Of a DNA stretch of 64,000 nt, positions 17,784-26,329 are shown in pieces. Source of the stretch: Azospirillum doebereinerae (GTDB lineage Bacteria > Pseudomonadota > Alphaproteobacteria > Azospirillales > Azospirillaceae); NCBI RefSeq assembly GCF_003989665.1, contig NZ_RZIJ01000003.1, forward strand, positions 62,001 through 126,000, in the 5' to 3' direction. Both the position numbers and the translations under genes were made by a program. Each line of letters opens with the position of its first letter. Positions within the stretch are counted from its first letter, which is position 1. The notes beneath the pieces were generated by a model. That model did no database searches, was not told the DNA's origin, and saw only the letters and a program-made list of their open reading frames with translations.

Positions 17784-18596
17784 TCAGGTCAGGCGCTTGG
17801 ACAGGCCGGCGACCCGCTCCATCACCAGCATCAGGGCGACGGTGACGACGATCAGCACGCCGGACAGCGCCGCGACGGTGACGTCCAGCTTGCCCTCCAG
17901 ATCCTGCCACATGCGGATCGGCAGCATGTCGGTCGCCGCGTCGCGCAGGAACAGCGAGACCGGCACGTTGTCGAAGGACGCCATGAAGGCGATGAAGCCG
18001 CCGGCCAGGATGCCCGGCCGGATCAGCGGCAGGGTGATGCGGCGGAAGCTGTGCCAGCGGGTGGCGCCGAGGCTGGCCGAGGCCTCCAGCAGCGCCGGGT
18101 TCATCTGCGCCAGCGACGCCACCGTGTTGCGCACCACGAAGGGGACCGACACCACGGTGTGGCCGATCACCAGCGTCAGCGGCGACACCGGCACCCCGAT
18201 CAGCGAGAAGAACATCAGCGACGACAGCCCGAAGGCCAGCGCCGGCAGCACCAGCGGCGACAGGAACAGGCTGTCCAGCACGCGGGCGGTCAGCGTCGCC
18301 GAGCGGGCGATGCTCAGCGAGGCGGCGACCCCCAGCAGGATCGACAGGCCGGTTGCCCACAGCGCCACCTTCAGGCTGTTCATCATGGCGAACTGGAGCT
18401 GCCAGGCGTTCCACAGCTCGACGTACCAGCGCAGCGAATAGCCGGGCGGCGGGAATTTCAGCGAATAGCCGTTGGTGAAGGACACCCAGACCACCACCAC
18501 GGTCGGGGCGGCCAGCAGCACCAGCGCCAGCAGCGCCACGCCCGTCATGACGATGCGGAAGCTGAGCGCGTCGAGGTCGATGCGGCGGTTGGTCAT
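17784..18596 (-). CDS. Pot-type ABC transporter permease (PotC-like)
   Basis: The 270-residue permease with ~6 helices belongs to the spermidine/putrescine/opine importer family. The coupling loop reads LLEASASLGATRWHSFRRIT followed by LPLIRPGI. It is the last gene of a leftward operon, ATPase - binding protein - PotB-like - PotC-like, and starts 14 bases after the preceding permease stop. The substrate is probably a cationic or amide-containing small molecule, since an amidase is transcribed divergently from the same region; this is inference. Confidence 0.9.
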   Translation of the reverse strand: MTNRRIDLDALSFRIVMTGVALLALVLLAAPTVVVVWVSFTNGYSLKFPPPGYSLRWYVELWNAWQLQFAMMNSLKVALWATGLSILLGVAASLSIARSATLTARVLDSLFLSPLVLPALAFGLSSLMFFSLIGVPVSPLTLVIGHTVVSVPFVVRNTVASLAQMNPALLEASASLGATRWHSFRRITLPLIRPGILAGGFIAFMASFDNVPVSLFLRDAATDMLPIRMWQDLEGKLDVTVAALSGVLIVVTVALMLVMERVAGLSKRLT

Positions 18597-18610
18597 GGCT
18601 CCCCTCTCCC

Positions 18611-19468
18611 TCAGGCGTTGGTGTAGCCGCGCGACAGGCGGCCCAGCACGTTGAAGATCGACACCACCACCAGCACCGCGACCAGGAAGACGATGGAGAT
18701 CGCCGCCGCGAAGGGCCAGTTCTGCAGGGTCGAGGCCTGCTGGTAGATGTACATCGGCATGAACAGCATCTGCCCGCCGCCGATCAGGCTCTGGGTGATG
18801 AAGGCGGTGATGGCGGCGGCGTAGGTCAGCAGGCAGCCGGCGATGATGCCCGGCAGCGACAGCGGCAGGGTCACCTTGCGGAAGGTCCGCCAATGCCCGG
18901 CCCCCAGCACCGAGGAGGCGTCGGCCAGATTGGGGTCGATGCGGCCGAGCGCCGTGATCAGCGGCAGCACCATCAGCGGCATCTGCACCTGGGCCAGCGC
19001 CATCACCACGCCGGTGTCGGTGTAGAGCAGCTTCAGCGGCGTGTCGATCAGCCCCAGACTGGCTAGCGCGGCGTTGACGATGCCCTGGCGGCCGAGGATG
19101 ACGACCCAGGCGAAGGTGCGCACCACCACGCTGGTCAGCAGCGGCAGCAGCACCAGCAGCATGATGATCCCCTTGGCCCAGGAGGGAGCCCGCTGGTGCA
19201 GCCACGCCACCGGGTAGCCCAGCAGCAGCGTCAGCAGCGTGACCTTCACCCCCAGCCACAGGGTGGATCCCAGCACGCCCAGGCTGAAGCGGTCGCCCAG
19301 GAAATTGACGTACTGGGTCAGCCCGTAATGGGTTCCCTGCGGATCGGCCTGGAAGCTCAGCGCCAGCAGGATGACCAGCGGGGTGATGAAGAAGACCACG
19401 AAGCCCAAGGCCAGCGGCGCCGCGAGCCTCAGATCGTAGGTGGTGACGTTGCGCAACGTCGCGGCCAT
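18611..19468 (-). CDS. Pot-type ABC transporter permease (PotB-like)
   Basis: The 285-residue permease pairs with the PotC-like protein to form the channel. A first transmembrane helix (~15-37), further helices and the coupling loop LADASSVLGAGHWRTFRKVT are visible. The start at 19468 gives MAATLRNVTTYDLRLAAP just before helix 1, as usual in PotB. A ~215-base gap with two inverted copies of a REP-like element separates it from the binding-protein gene, so transcript amounts may differ between the two parts of the operon. Confidence 0.9.
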   Translation of the reverse strand: MAATLRNVTTYDLRLAAPLALGFVVFFITPLVILLALSFQADPQGTHYGLTQYVNFLGDRFSLGVLGSTLWLGVKVTLLTLLLGYPVAWLHQRAPSWAKGIIMLLVLLPLLTSVVVRTFAWVVILGRQGIVNAALASLGLIDTPLKLLYTDTGVVMALAQVQMPLMVLPLITALGRIDPNLADASSVLGAGHWRTFRKVTLPLSLPGIIAGCLLTYAAAITAFITQSLIGGGQMLFMPMYIYQQASTLQNWPFAAAISIVFLVAVLVVVSIFNVLGRLSRGYTNA

Positions 19469-19514
19469 GGGGTGCTGTCCTTCTCGAAAAAGCCCTTTCC
19501 CACCCCGACCCGCT

Positions 19515-19668
19515 GGTCCCCTCTCCCCCCTGGGGAGAGGGTTAGGGTGAGGGGGATGCACGGCGAGGATTTTCGGGCATGGAGAGGGGCATCGCGGATG
19601 CTTGCGACATCTCGCCATGCGTCCCCCTCACCCCGGCCCTCTCCCCGGGGGGAAGAGGGGGAGGGCCG
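19515..19668. repeat. inverted pair of REP-like elements
   Basis: Two copies of one ~42-bp unit lie in opposite orientation ~60 bases apart: CCCCTCTCCCCCCTGGGGAG, continuing AGGGTTAGGGTGAGGGGGAT, at ~19518-19560, and its variant read from the other strand at ~19618-19664. Each unit is internally palindromic and the pair could form a long stem. Located between the binding-protein and permease genes of one operon, it could stabilise the binding-protein mRNA or reduce read-through. Confidence 0.8.
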
Positions 19669-19684
19669 CCGGGTGCGGCAAACC

Positions 19685-20731
19685 TCACACCCGGATTTCG
19701 CGGTTGAAGCGTTCGATCCAGGCGGCGCGCTGCTCGTTGATCTTGGCCCAGTCCTGGAACACGAACTTCTTCGCGATCTCGGCGTGGTCCTTGGCCAGCG
19801 CCTTGGCGATCTCGCCCTTCATGGCGACCTTGGTGTTGGTCGGCACGATCAGGTAGGGCTCCTCCATCAGCGTCGCCTGCACCTCGGGCGACAGGGCGGC
19901 CTCGATCAGCTTGAAGGCCAGCTCCCTGTTGGGGGAGTTCTTGACGATGTGGATCGTCGTCTTGAAGGCGATGGCGCCCTCCTTGGGCGCCACCCACTCC
20001 ACCGGCACGCCGCGCGCCTTGAGGATCTGGATGGCGTTGAAGTTGCCCGGCGAGATGTCGATCTGGCCTTGCTGGAACAGCGTGGCGAGCTGGCCGGGGT
20101 TGGCGGCGACGGCGGCGAGGCTGGGGCGCAGCGCCTCGATGGCCTTGAAGGCCGGGTCGATGTTGCTCTCCGACCCGCCGTGCATCTTCGCCAGCTCCAC
20201 CATGAAGCCGGTGCCGAGCGTCGAGTTCAGGTTGGTGATGCCGACGCGGCCCTTGAACTCCGGCTTCCACAGATCGGCCCAGCTGGTCGGCGGGGTCTTC
20301 ACCGTCTCGGGGTTGTAGGTCAGCCCGACCACCTGGAAGAAGGGCGCCGGCCCGCTCGGCTCCTGCGCCGCCGGGATCAGATCCTTGTAATAAGCGCTCT
20401 TTTCCACCGGGTAAGGCTCGACCAGCCCCTGGGCGACCGCCTGGAGCGCCGGTCCCGGATCGTGCAGCATCACGTCGATGGGCGGGTTGTTCTTCGCCGC
20501 CGTCACCTTGGCGATCTGGTCGACCGACAGCATCGGGTCGAGCACCATGTCGGCGTTGCCGGTCGCCTTGCGGAAGGCGGGGACGAGGACGGCCTTGTGC
20601 GCCTCCTCCCAGCTTCCGGTGAAGGTCGCGAAGACCAGCGGGCGCGCCTGCGCCCAGGTCAGGCCGGGGAAGGCGTGCATGGCGCCCAGCGTCAGCGCCG
20701 TCTGCATCAGGTTGCGGCGGGTCAGCAGCAT
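19685..20731 (-). CDS. Pot-type ABC transporter substrate-binding protein
   Basis: The 348-residue periplasmic protein has an N-terminal TRRNLMQTALTLG segment that looks like a twin-arginine or related export signal, with cleavage near TWAQA. The mature part (LVFATFTGSWEEAHKAVLVP, TPPTSWADLWKPEFKGRVGI) matches the PotD/iron-binding-like cluster that binds polyamines, opines or similar compounds. It follows the ATPase gene by 46 bases. Ligand unknown; the neighbouring amidase suggests an amide or its amine product. Confidence 0.88.
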   Translation of the reverse strand: MLLTRRNLMQTALTLGAMHAFPGLTWAQARPLVFATFTGSWEEAHKAVLVPAFRKATGNADMVLDPMLSVDQIAKVTAAKNNPPIDVMLHDPGPALQAVAQGLVEPYPVEKSAYYKDLIPAAQEPSGPAPFFQVVGLTYNPETVKTPPTSWADLWKPEFKGRVGITNLNSTLGTGFMVELAKMHGGSESNIDPAFKAIEALRPSLAAVAANPGQLATLFQQGQIDISPGNFNAIQILKARGVPVEWVAPKEGAIAFKTTIHIVKNSPNRELAFKLIEAALSPEVQATLMEEPYLIVPTNTKVAMKGEIAKALAKDHAEIAKKFVFQDWAKINEQRAAWIERFNREIRV

Positions 20732-20777
20732 CGTTCACTCCTGAAGGGATGGGAGGAAAGCGGGAAATGGAAGGGCG

Positions 20778-21896
20778 TCAGGCCGCCGCGAAGACCGAGG
20801 CGAGACCGGGGGCGATGGGGGCGAGGCGGACCGGTGTGCCGGGGGCCAGCAGAAGCGTGCGGTCGATCCGCGCCTCCGACACCTTCACGGCGGTGCCGTC
20901 GCCGACGCGGATCTCGTGGACGACGGTGGCGCCCAGCGGCAGCCCCATCTCGACCACGCCGTTCAGCGTCTCGACGCCTTCGGCGCCGGGATCGACGCGC
21001 AGATGCTCGGGCCGCAGGCAGACGGTGACGCGGGAGCCCGGCCGCAGGTCGCCCTTGGGCGCGCGGGTTCCGATCAGCCCGCCGGCGTCGAGCCGGACCT
21101 TGCCGCCGCTGCGGTCGGCATCGACCAGCACGCCGCCCAGCAAATTGGCGGAGCCGACGAAGGTGTTCACGAACAGGCTGTCGGGCGCGTCGTAGATCTC
21201 GGTCGGCGGCGAGAACTGCTCCAGCCGGCCCTGGCTCAGCACCGCGACGCGGTCGGCCATCGACAGCGCTTCCTCCTGGTCGTGGGTGACCAGGATGGTG
21301 GTGATGCCGGACAGGCGCTGGATGCGCTTCACCTCGATCTGCATGTCGAGGCGCAGGTTCTTGTCGAGCGCCGCGAAGGGCTCGTCGAGCAGCAGGATCG
21401 ACGGGTTCACCGCCAGCGCGCGGGCCAGCGCGACCCGCTGCTGCTGTCCGCCGGAAAGCTGGCGGGGGTAGCGGTCGCCGAGATGGCCGAGCTTGACGAG
21501 GTCGAGCATGCGCTGTGCCTCGCTGCGCTGGGTGGCGCGGTCGGCGCCGCGCGCGTCCAGCCCGTAGGCGACGTTCTCCGCCACCGTCATGTGGGGGAAC
21601 AGGGCGTAGTTCTGGAAGACGATGCCGACCGAACGGCGGTTGGGCGGCAGCCCATCCACCGTTTCGCCGCCGACGATCACATGGCCCTTCGTCTGGGCCA
21701 GGAAACCGGCGATGATCCGCAGCAGGGTCGTCTTTCCGCAGCCGGACGGGCCGAGCAGGGCCACCAGCTCCCCGCCCCGGATGTCGAGCGTCACGTCGTT
21801 CACGGCGACCGAGCCGCCGTAGCGCTGGGTGATCCCGTCGAGGAGGAGGGTCCGCCCGCGCGGGGCTGCTGGATTGCTGGGCGAGGCACTGACCAT
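20778..21896 (-). CDS. Pot-type ABC transporter ATP-binding protein (PotA-like)
   Basis: This 372-residue ATPase carries Walker [12 protein letters not shown], signature [15 protein letters not shown], Walker B ILLLDEPF and switch His in [11 protein letters not shown]. The C-terminal ~120 residues form a TOBE/MOP-type regulatory domain, as in PotA and UgpC. It is the first gene of a leftward importer operon and diverges from an amidase across a ~200-base AT-rich gap with a palindrome. Confidence 0.92.
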   Translation of the reverse strand: MVSASPSNPAAPRGRTLLLDGITQRYGGSVAVNDVTLDIRGGELVALLGPSGCGKTTLLRIIAGFLAQTKGHVIVGGETVDGLPPNRRSVGIVFQNYALFPHMTVAENVAYGLDARGADRATQRSEAQRMLDLVKLGHLGDRYPRQLSGGQQQRVALARALAVNPSILLLDEPFAALDKNLRLDMQIEVKRIQRLSGITTILVTHDQEEALSMADRVAVLSQGRLEQFSPPTEIYDAPDSLFVNTFVGSANLLGGVLVDADRSGGKVRLDAGGLIGTRAPKGDLRPGSRVTVCLRPEHLRVDPGAEGVETLNGVVEMGLPLGATVVHEIRVGDGTAVKVSEARIDRTLLLAPGTPVRLAPIAPGLASVFAAA

Positions 21897-21944
21897 GGCG
21901 GCACCGTCCGTTTCGCGTTACCGTTCGTACGCATCCTGCTTAGC

Positions 21945-21960
21945 AAACGGTATGCCGTTT
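21945..21960. promoter_or_regulatory. palindrome AAACGG-TATG-CCGTTT
   Basis: A perfect 6-bp inverted repeat with a 4-base spacer lies in the gap between the divergent PotA-like ATPase (start 21896) and amidase (start 22100). Size and symmetry suit a dimeric regulator such as an FCD-type GntR. No regulator gene is adjacent, so one elsewhere would have to act here. Confidence 0.45.
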
Positions 21961-22099
21961 TCAGGCTTTCCATTTTTTATCAATCTTATAGATATGTTTT
22001 GAACCTTCGTATCCCACAGCGGACCCTTGGGCATGACGCGGCATTGGGCGACGGTCGCAGGCAATTGCCGCTTTTGGCGCCACAGAGGAGGATTGACGC

Positions 22100-23506
22100 A
22101 TGAATGAGCGGAACGACGCCGTGTGGCGGGACAGCGCCGCCGGCTTGGCCGCGCGGCTGGCGCGGCGGGAGCTGTCGGCGCGCGAGGCGGTGGAGGCGCA
22201 TCTGGCGCGCATCGCCGCCGCCGAGCCGACGTTGTGCGCCTTCATCACCGTCGCCGCCGACGCGGCGCGGCCCCGCGCCGACGCGCTGGACGCCGTATTG
22301 GACGCCGGGGGCCGGCCGGTCGGGCCGCTGCACGGGGTTCCGGTGGCGATCAAGGACCTGACCGACACCGCCGGCATCCGCACCACCCAGGGCTCGGCGC
22401 TCCACGCCGACCATGTGCCGGCGACGAGCGACCTCGCCGTGGCGCGGATCGAGGCGGCGGGCGGCGTCGTCATCGGCAAGACCAACACGCCGGAATTCGG
22501 CTTCGGCGCCATCTGCCAGAACCGTCTGGCGGGACCGACGCGCAACCCCTTCGACCCGGCGCTGACCTCGGGCGGGTCGAGCGGCGGGTCGGCGGTCGCG
22601 GTGGCGACGGGCATGGCGCCGCTGGCGCACGGCACCGATTTCGGCGGGTCGGTGCGGGTGCCGGCCAGCTTCTGCGGCGTCGCCTCAATCCGGCCGACGC
22701 CGGGGTTGATCCCCGCGCCGGGCCGCGCGCTGGGCTGGGACACGCTGGCCACGCACGGCGTTCTGGCGCGCGACACGGCCGATTGCGCCCTGCTGCTGGG
22801 CGCCATGGCCGGCGCCGACCTTCGCGACCCGACCTCGCTGTTCGGCGACCGCGATGACGGCTCGCCGTCCCGGCTCGCCGCCACGCCCGATTTCGGCGCC
22901 GCCGCCGTGTCGCGGGCGGTCCGCGCGCGCTTCGCCGAGGCGGTGGACCGGCTGGAGCGGGCGGTGGGGCCGGTGGCGCGGCGCCATCCCGACTGCGGCG
23001 ACGCCATGGCCACCTTCCGCACGCTGCGCGCCGCCCAGATCCGCCACGCCTACGGCCCGCTGCTGGCCCGCCACGGGGAGCGGCTGACCGACACCGTGCG
23101 CTGGAACATCGAGGCCGGGGCCGGCATCACCGCCGACGCCTATCTGGACGCGCAGGCGGCCCGCACGGCGCTCTACCGGCGCTTCGTGGCGCTGTTCGCG
23201 GAGATCGACGTGCTCGCGGCCCCGGCCTGCGGCGTGCTGCCCTGGCCGAACGCGGAGGGCGAGGTGACGGCGATCGACGGCCGGCCGGTCGAGACCATCC
23301 TCGACTATCTGGGCGTGACGGCCATCGTGACGCTGATCGGCTTCCCGGTGCTGACCCTGCCGATGGGCGACGCGGAGGGGCTTCCCTTCGGCGTCCAGTT
23401 GATCGCGCGGCCGGGCGAGGAGCAGCGGCTGATCCGGCTGGGCCGGATGCTGGAGCGGGAGGCCGGCTTCGTCCACCGCTGGCCGATCGCCTGGGACGGC
23501 GCATGA
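22100..23506 (+). CDS. amidase-signature family hydrolase
   Basis: The 468-residue enzyme has the amidase triad: Lys in GVPVAIKDLTDTAGI, the signature LTSGGSSGGSAVAVATGMAP and nucleophile Ser in HGTDFGGSVRVPASFCG. GAGGAT lies ~8 bases before ATG 22100. It is divergent from a Pot-type importer and ends before a strong hairpin, so it forms a one-gene unit probably co-regulated with the importer. It may release ammonia or an amine from the imported amide. The exact substrate is unknown. Confidence 0.88.
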   Translation: MNERNDAVWRDSAAGLAARLARRELSAREAVEAHLARIAAAEPTLCAFITVAADAARPRADALDAVLDAGGRPVGPLHGVPVAIKDLTDTAGIRTTQGSALHADHVPATSDLAVARIEAAGGVVIGKTNTPEFGFGAICQNRLAGPTRNPFDPALTSGGSSGGSAVAVATGMAPLAHGTDFGGSVRVPASFCGVASIRPTPGLIPAPGRALGWDTLATHGVLARDTADCALLLGAMAGADLRDPTSLFGDRDDGSPSRLAATPDFGAAAVSRAVRARFAEAVDRLERAVGPVARRHPDCGDAMATFRTLRAAQIRHAYGPLLARHGERLTDTVRWNIEAGAGITADAYLDAQAARTALYRRFVALFAEIDVLAAPACGVLPWPNAEGEVTAIDGRPVETILDYLGVTAIVTLIGFPVLTLPMGDAEGLPFGVQLIARPGEEQRLIRLGRMLEREAGFVHRWPIAWDGA

Positions 23507-23551
23507 CGCTGGTGCACGATTCGGCCTGTGTTCTCCGGCGATCGCCGGGAT

Positions 23552-23591
23552 CGGCGACGGCCCCGGTCCATTGGAGCCGGGCCCGTCGCCG
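23552..23591. terminator. long bidirectional hairpin between convergent genes
   Basis: CGGCGACGG-CC-CCGG pairs with CCGG-GC-CCGTCGCCG around a 10-base loop, giving 9+4 paired bases with a small internal mismatch. It lies between the convergent amidase and proline-racemase-family genes. T-runs are poor on both sides, so it may work as a transcription block or 3' mRNA stabiliser. Confidence 0.55.
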
Positions 23592-23597
23592 GTTTCG

Positions 23598-24611
23598 TCA
23601 GGCGACGAGGAAGCCCGAGCCGACCGGATCGTTGCGGTCGATGACCCAGCGGGCCGTTCCCAGGATGCTGGCGGTGCCCTTGACGGTCGGGCGCACCGCG
23701 CGCACGCCGTTCAACTGGGTTTCGCCGAGCAGGCAGCCTTCGAAGGTGCCGCTGCCCAGCAGACCCTCGGAGCGGATCGTCTGGCCGATCGTCATTTTGC
23801 CGCGCGCCTCGAACATGGCCATCATGGCGCTGGTGCCGGTGCCGCCCGGCGAGCGGTCCAGCTGACCGGCGCTGAACACGTGGACGTTCTTGTAGAAGGC
23901 CCCCTCGATCGTCGGCTCGTGCCAGAAGGTCACGAAGTTGAAGTTGTTGATGTGGGCCGAGGCCGGGTGCTGGATGGCGACCTTCTGGCGCAATTGCTCG
24001 CGTGCCAGCACGCCGTAGCGCGACAGCGCCGTGCCGTTCTCCGCGCCGATGCGCAGCGCGGTGCCGGTCAGGTCGATGATGCCGAAGTAATTGCCGCCCC
24101 ACACGATGTCGGCCTTCAGGGGGCCGATCTCGGGCAGCTCGAAGGCCACGTCCTGGGCCGCGACGTAGGCCGGCACGTTCTCGAAGCGGGTCCACAGCAC
24201 GGCGTCGCCGTCCGTCGCCACCTCGGCGACCACGAGGCCGGCGGTGGTCTCGAAGCGGATGGTGGTGCGGTCGCCCTCGCCGCGCCGGACCAGCCCCAGC
24301 GCCACCATGGCCATGGCCACGGCGATGGTGCCATGCCCGCACATGTGGGAATACTGGGTGCCGTCGATGTAGATCAGCCCGGCGTCGGCGTCCGGACCGG
24401 ACGGCGGCGTCAGGAAGACGCCGAACATGTCCTTGTGCCCTCGCGGCTCGCGCATCAGGGCGCAGCGCAGCCAGTCGTAATGGGTTTCCAGGAACTGCCG
24501 CTTCTCCAGGATGCTGGAGCCGGGCGGGTAGGGAATGCCGCTGTGGACGATGCAGAGCGGCTCGCCCTCGGTGTGGGTGTAGACAACGTCGAACACGTCT
24601 TGCTTGCGCAT
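23598..24611 (-). CDS. proline racemase/hydroxyproline epimerase family protein with altered active site
   Basis: The 337-residue protein is a full-length member of the family that racemises proline, epimerises 4-hydroxyproline or dehydrates trans-3-hydroxyproline. The first catalytic cysteine is present (Cys91 in HMCGHGTIAVAMA). The second, normally in DRSPCGTGTSA, reads DRSPGGTGTSA: position 256 is Gly, codon GGC at 23844-23846, one base from TGC. Known subclasses vary the first residue (Cys, Ser or Thr) but keep the second. It follows a Pot-type importer operon closely (51 bases), so it should act on the imported compound, possibly a hydroxyproline or betaine derivative. Confidence 0.88.
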   Translation of the reverse strand: MRKQDVFDVVYTHTEGEPLCIVHSGIPYPPGSSILEKRQFLETHYDWLRCALMREPRGHKDMFGVFLTPPSGPDADAGLIYIDGTQYSHMCGHGTIAVAMAMVALGLVRRGEGDRTTIRFETTAGLVVAEVATDGDAVLWTRFENVPAYVAAQDVAFELPEIGPLKADIVWGGNYFGIIDLTGTALRIGAENGTALSRYGVLAREQLRQKVAIQHPASAHINNFNFVTFWHEPTIEGAFYKNVHVFSAGQLDRSPGGTGTSAMMAMFEARGKMTIGQTIRSEGLLGSGTFEGCLLGETQLNGVRAVRPTVKGTASILGTARWVIDRNDPVGSGFLVA

Positions 24612-24662
24612 GACTTGGGGCCTCTCGGGGTGTGACGGGAAGGAAGGGGGAAGGGGAGGGGT

Positions 24663-25451
24663 TCAGCGCCGGTTCGACAGCACGTGGAGCCCCACGGTCA
24701 GGTCGAGAAGAACGATGGTGACCGCGGCCACCGCGATGGTGATCGACGAGACCGCGGCGATGACCGGGTCGATGGTGTACTGGACGTAGTTGAAGAGCTT
24801 GACCGGGATCGTCGTCAGCTCGGCGGTGGTGTTGAAGATGCTGAGCTCGACGTTGATCCAGGACGAGATGAAGGCGAAGATCGCCCCGCTCGTCAGCCCG
24901 CCGCGGATCTGCGGCAGCACCACGAGCAGGAAGGTCTCGAAGGGCCCGGCGCCGAGATCGGCCGAGGCCTCCTCCAGGGCGCGCTGCTCCGGCGTCAGTT
25001 GCGGCAGGACGGAGCGCAGCACGAAGGGCGTCACGATCACCACATGGCCGACCAGCAGGGCCGCGAAGCTCCGCATCAGCCCCAGGGCGGCGCAGTATTG
25101 CAGCAGGGCCGCGCCCAGCACCACGTGCGGCAGGACCAGCGGCGACATCAGCAGCGACAGCAGCGTCCGCTTGCCGGGGAAATCATGGCGCGCGATGGCC
25201 AGGGCCGCCGGCAGGGCGAGCAGCACCGCCCCCGCCGTGGCCGCCAGCGCCAGCGCCGTGCTGGTCCCGAAGGCCGCCACGTAGGAGGTGTCGGCCAGCA
25301 TCCGCCCGTACCAGGCGAGCGTCAGACCTTGCGGCGGAAAGGCCAGATAGCTGGTGGCGGTCAGCGATGCGCCGACGATGACCACGAGCGGCAGGATCAG
25401 ATAGGCCATCACCGCCCAGGCGACGATCCTCAGGACAACACGCGCGATCAT
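24663..25451 (-). CDS. Pot-type ABC transporter permease (PotC-like)
   Basis: The 262-residue inner-membrane permease has ~6 helices; the coupling loop is [20 protein letters not shown] followed by VLPQIRGG. Its ATG overlaps the TGA of the preceding permease (ATGA). It is the last transport gene before the proline-racemase-family enzyme and completes an importer of binding protein, ATPase and two permeases. Confidence 0.9.
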   Translation of the reverse strand: MIARVVLRIVAWAVMAYLILPLVVIVGASLTATSYLAFPPQGLTLAWYGRMLADTSYVAAFGTSTALALAATAGAVLLALPAALAIARHDFPGKRTLLSLLMSPLVLPHVVLGAALLQYCAALGLMRSFAALLVGHVVIVTPFVLRSVLPQLTPEQRALEEASADLGAGPFETFLLVVLPQIRGGLTSGAIFAFISSWINVELSIFNTTAELTTIPVKLFNYVQYTIDPVIAAVSSITIAVAAVTIVLLDLTVGLHVLSNRR

Positions 25452-26329
25452 GACCGGTCGCCTCCGCCGTTGCCGATCCGCCCGGCCAGCGCCACCAGCA
25501 CCAGCGTGAAGACCAGGAGCGTGATGCTGAGGGCGCCGCCGTAATGGACGTCGAACACCGTGCTGTATTGCTGGAAGATCAGCATCGGGAAGACGGTGAT
25601 CTTGCCGCCGCTCAGCAACGCCGGCGTCACGTAGGCGCTCGCCGCCAGGGTGAAGACCATGATCACCCCCGCGATCAGGCCGGGAAGGCACAGCGGGAAG
25701 GTCACGGTCCAGAAGGTCGTGAAGGGGCTGGCGCCGAGATCGGCCGAAGCCTCCTCCAACGTCGGATCCACCGTGGCCAGCGCGTTGCCGACTGCCAGGA
25801 CGATGAAGGGCAGCAGGATGTAGACGAGGCCGATGACGATGCCCATCTCGGTGCCGAGGAAGCGGACCGGCCGCTCCAGCAGCCCGATTCCGACCAGCGT
25901 GTCGTTGACCAGACCGTTGCGGCCGAGCAGGATCATCCAACCGAAGGAGCGGACGATGTTGCTGGTGAACAGCGGCAGCAGCAACAGGATGACGCAGCTT
26001 CGCCGCAGGGCGTTCGACGACACCACCCGCACCAGATAATAGGCCAGCGGATAGCCGAGCAGCGTGACGGCGAGCGTGGTCAGTGCGGCGATCCGGAAGG
26101 TGACCGCCAGAACGTCCCAATGATACTGGTCGAGCAGCACGCGGGCGTAGTTCGCCAGGGACGGCGCGCCGCCGGCCGCGAGGCTGGAGGACAGCACGAC
26201 GACCATCGGCACGGCGAAGAACGCCACGAAGAAGGCGACGGGGGCGGCCAGCAGCGGCAGCGCGCGGCGCAGGGCGGTGGGGGCCGTGGCCGCAGGCGGC
26301 ATGGCGGTCGTGGTCAGGACGGCGGTCAT
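25448..26329 (-). CDS. Pot-type ABC transporter permease (PotB-like)
   Basis: The 293-residue permease has a polar N-terminus, a first helix at ~25-50 and the coupling loop [20 protein letters not shown] followed by TFPLCLPGL. Both ends overlap neighbours by four bases (ATPase stop upstream, PotC-like start downstream), so the ATPase and two permeases are one coupled block. Confidence 0.9.
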   Translation of the reverse strand: MTAVLTTTAMPPAATAPTALRRALPLLAAPVAFFVAFFAVPMVVVLSSSLAAGGAPSLANYARVLLDQYHWDVLAVTFRIAALTTLAVTLLGYPLAYYLVRVVSSNALRRSCVILLLLPLFTSNIVRSFGWMILLGRNGLVNDTLVGIGLLERPVRFLGTEMGIVIGLVYILLPFIVLAVGNALATVDPTLEEASADLGASPFTTFWTVTFPLCLPGLIAGVIMVFTLAASAYVTPALLSGGKITVFPMLIFQQYSTVFDVHYGGALSITLLVFTLVLVALAGRIGNGGGDRS

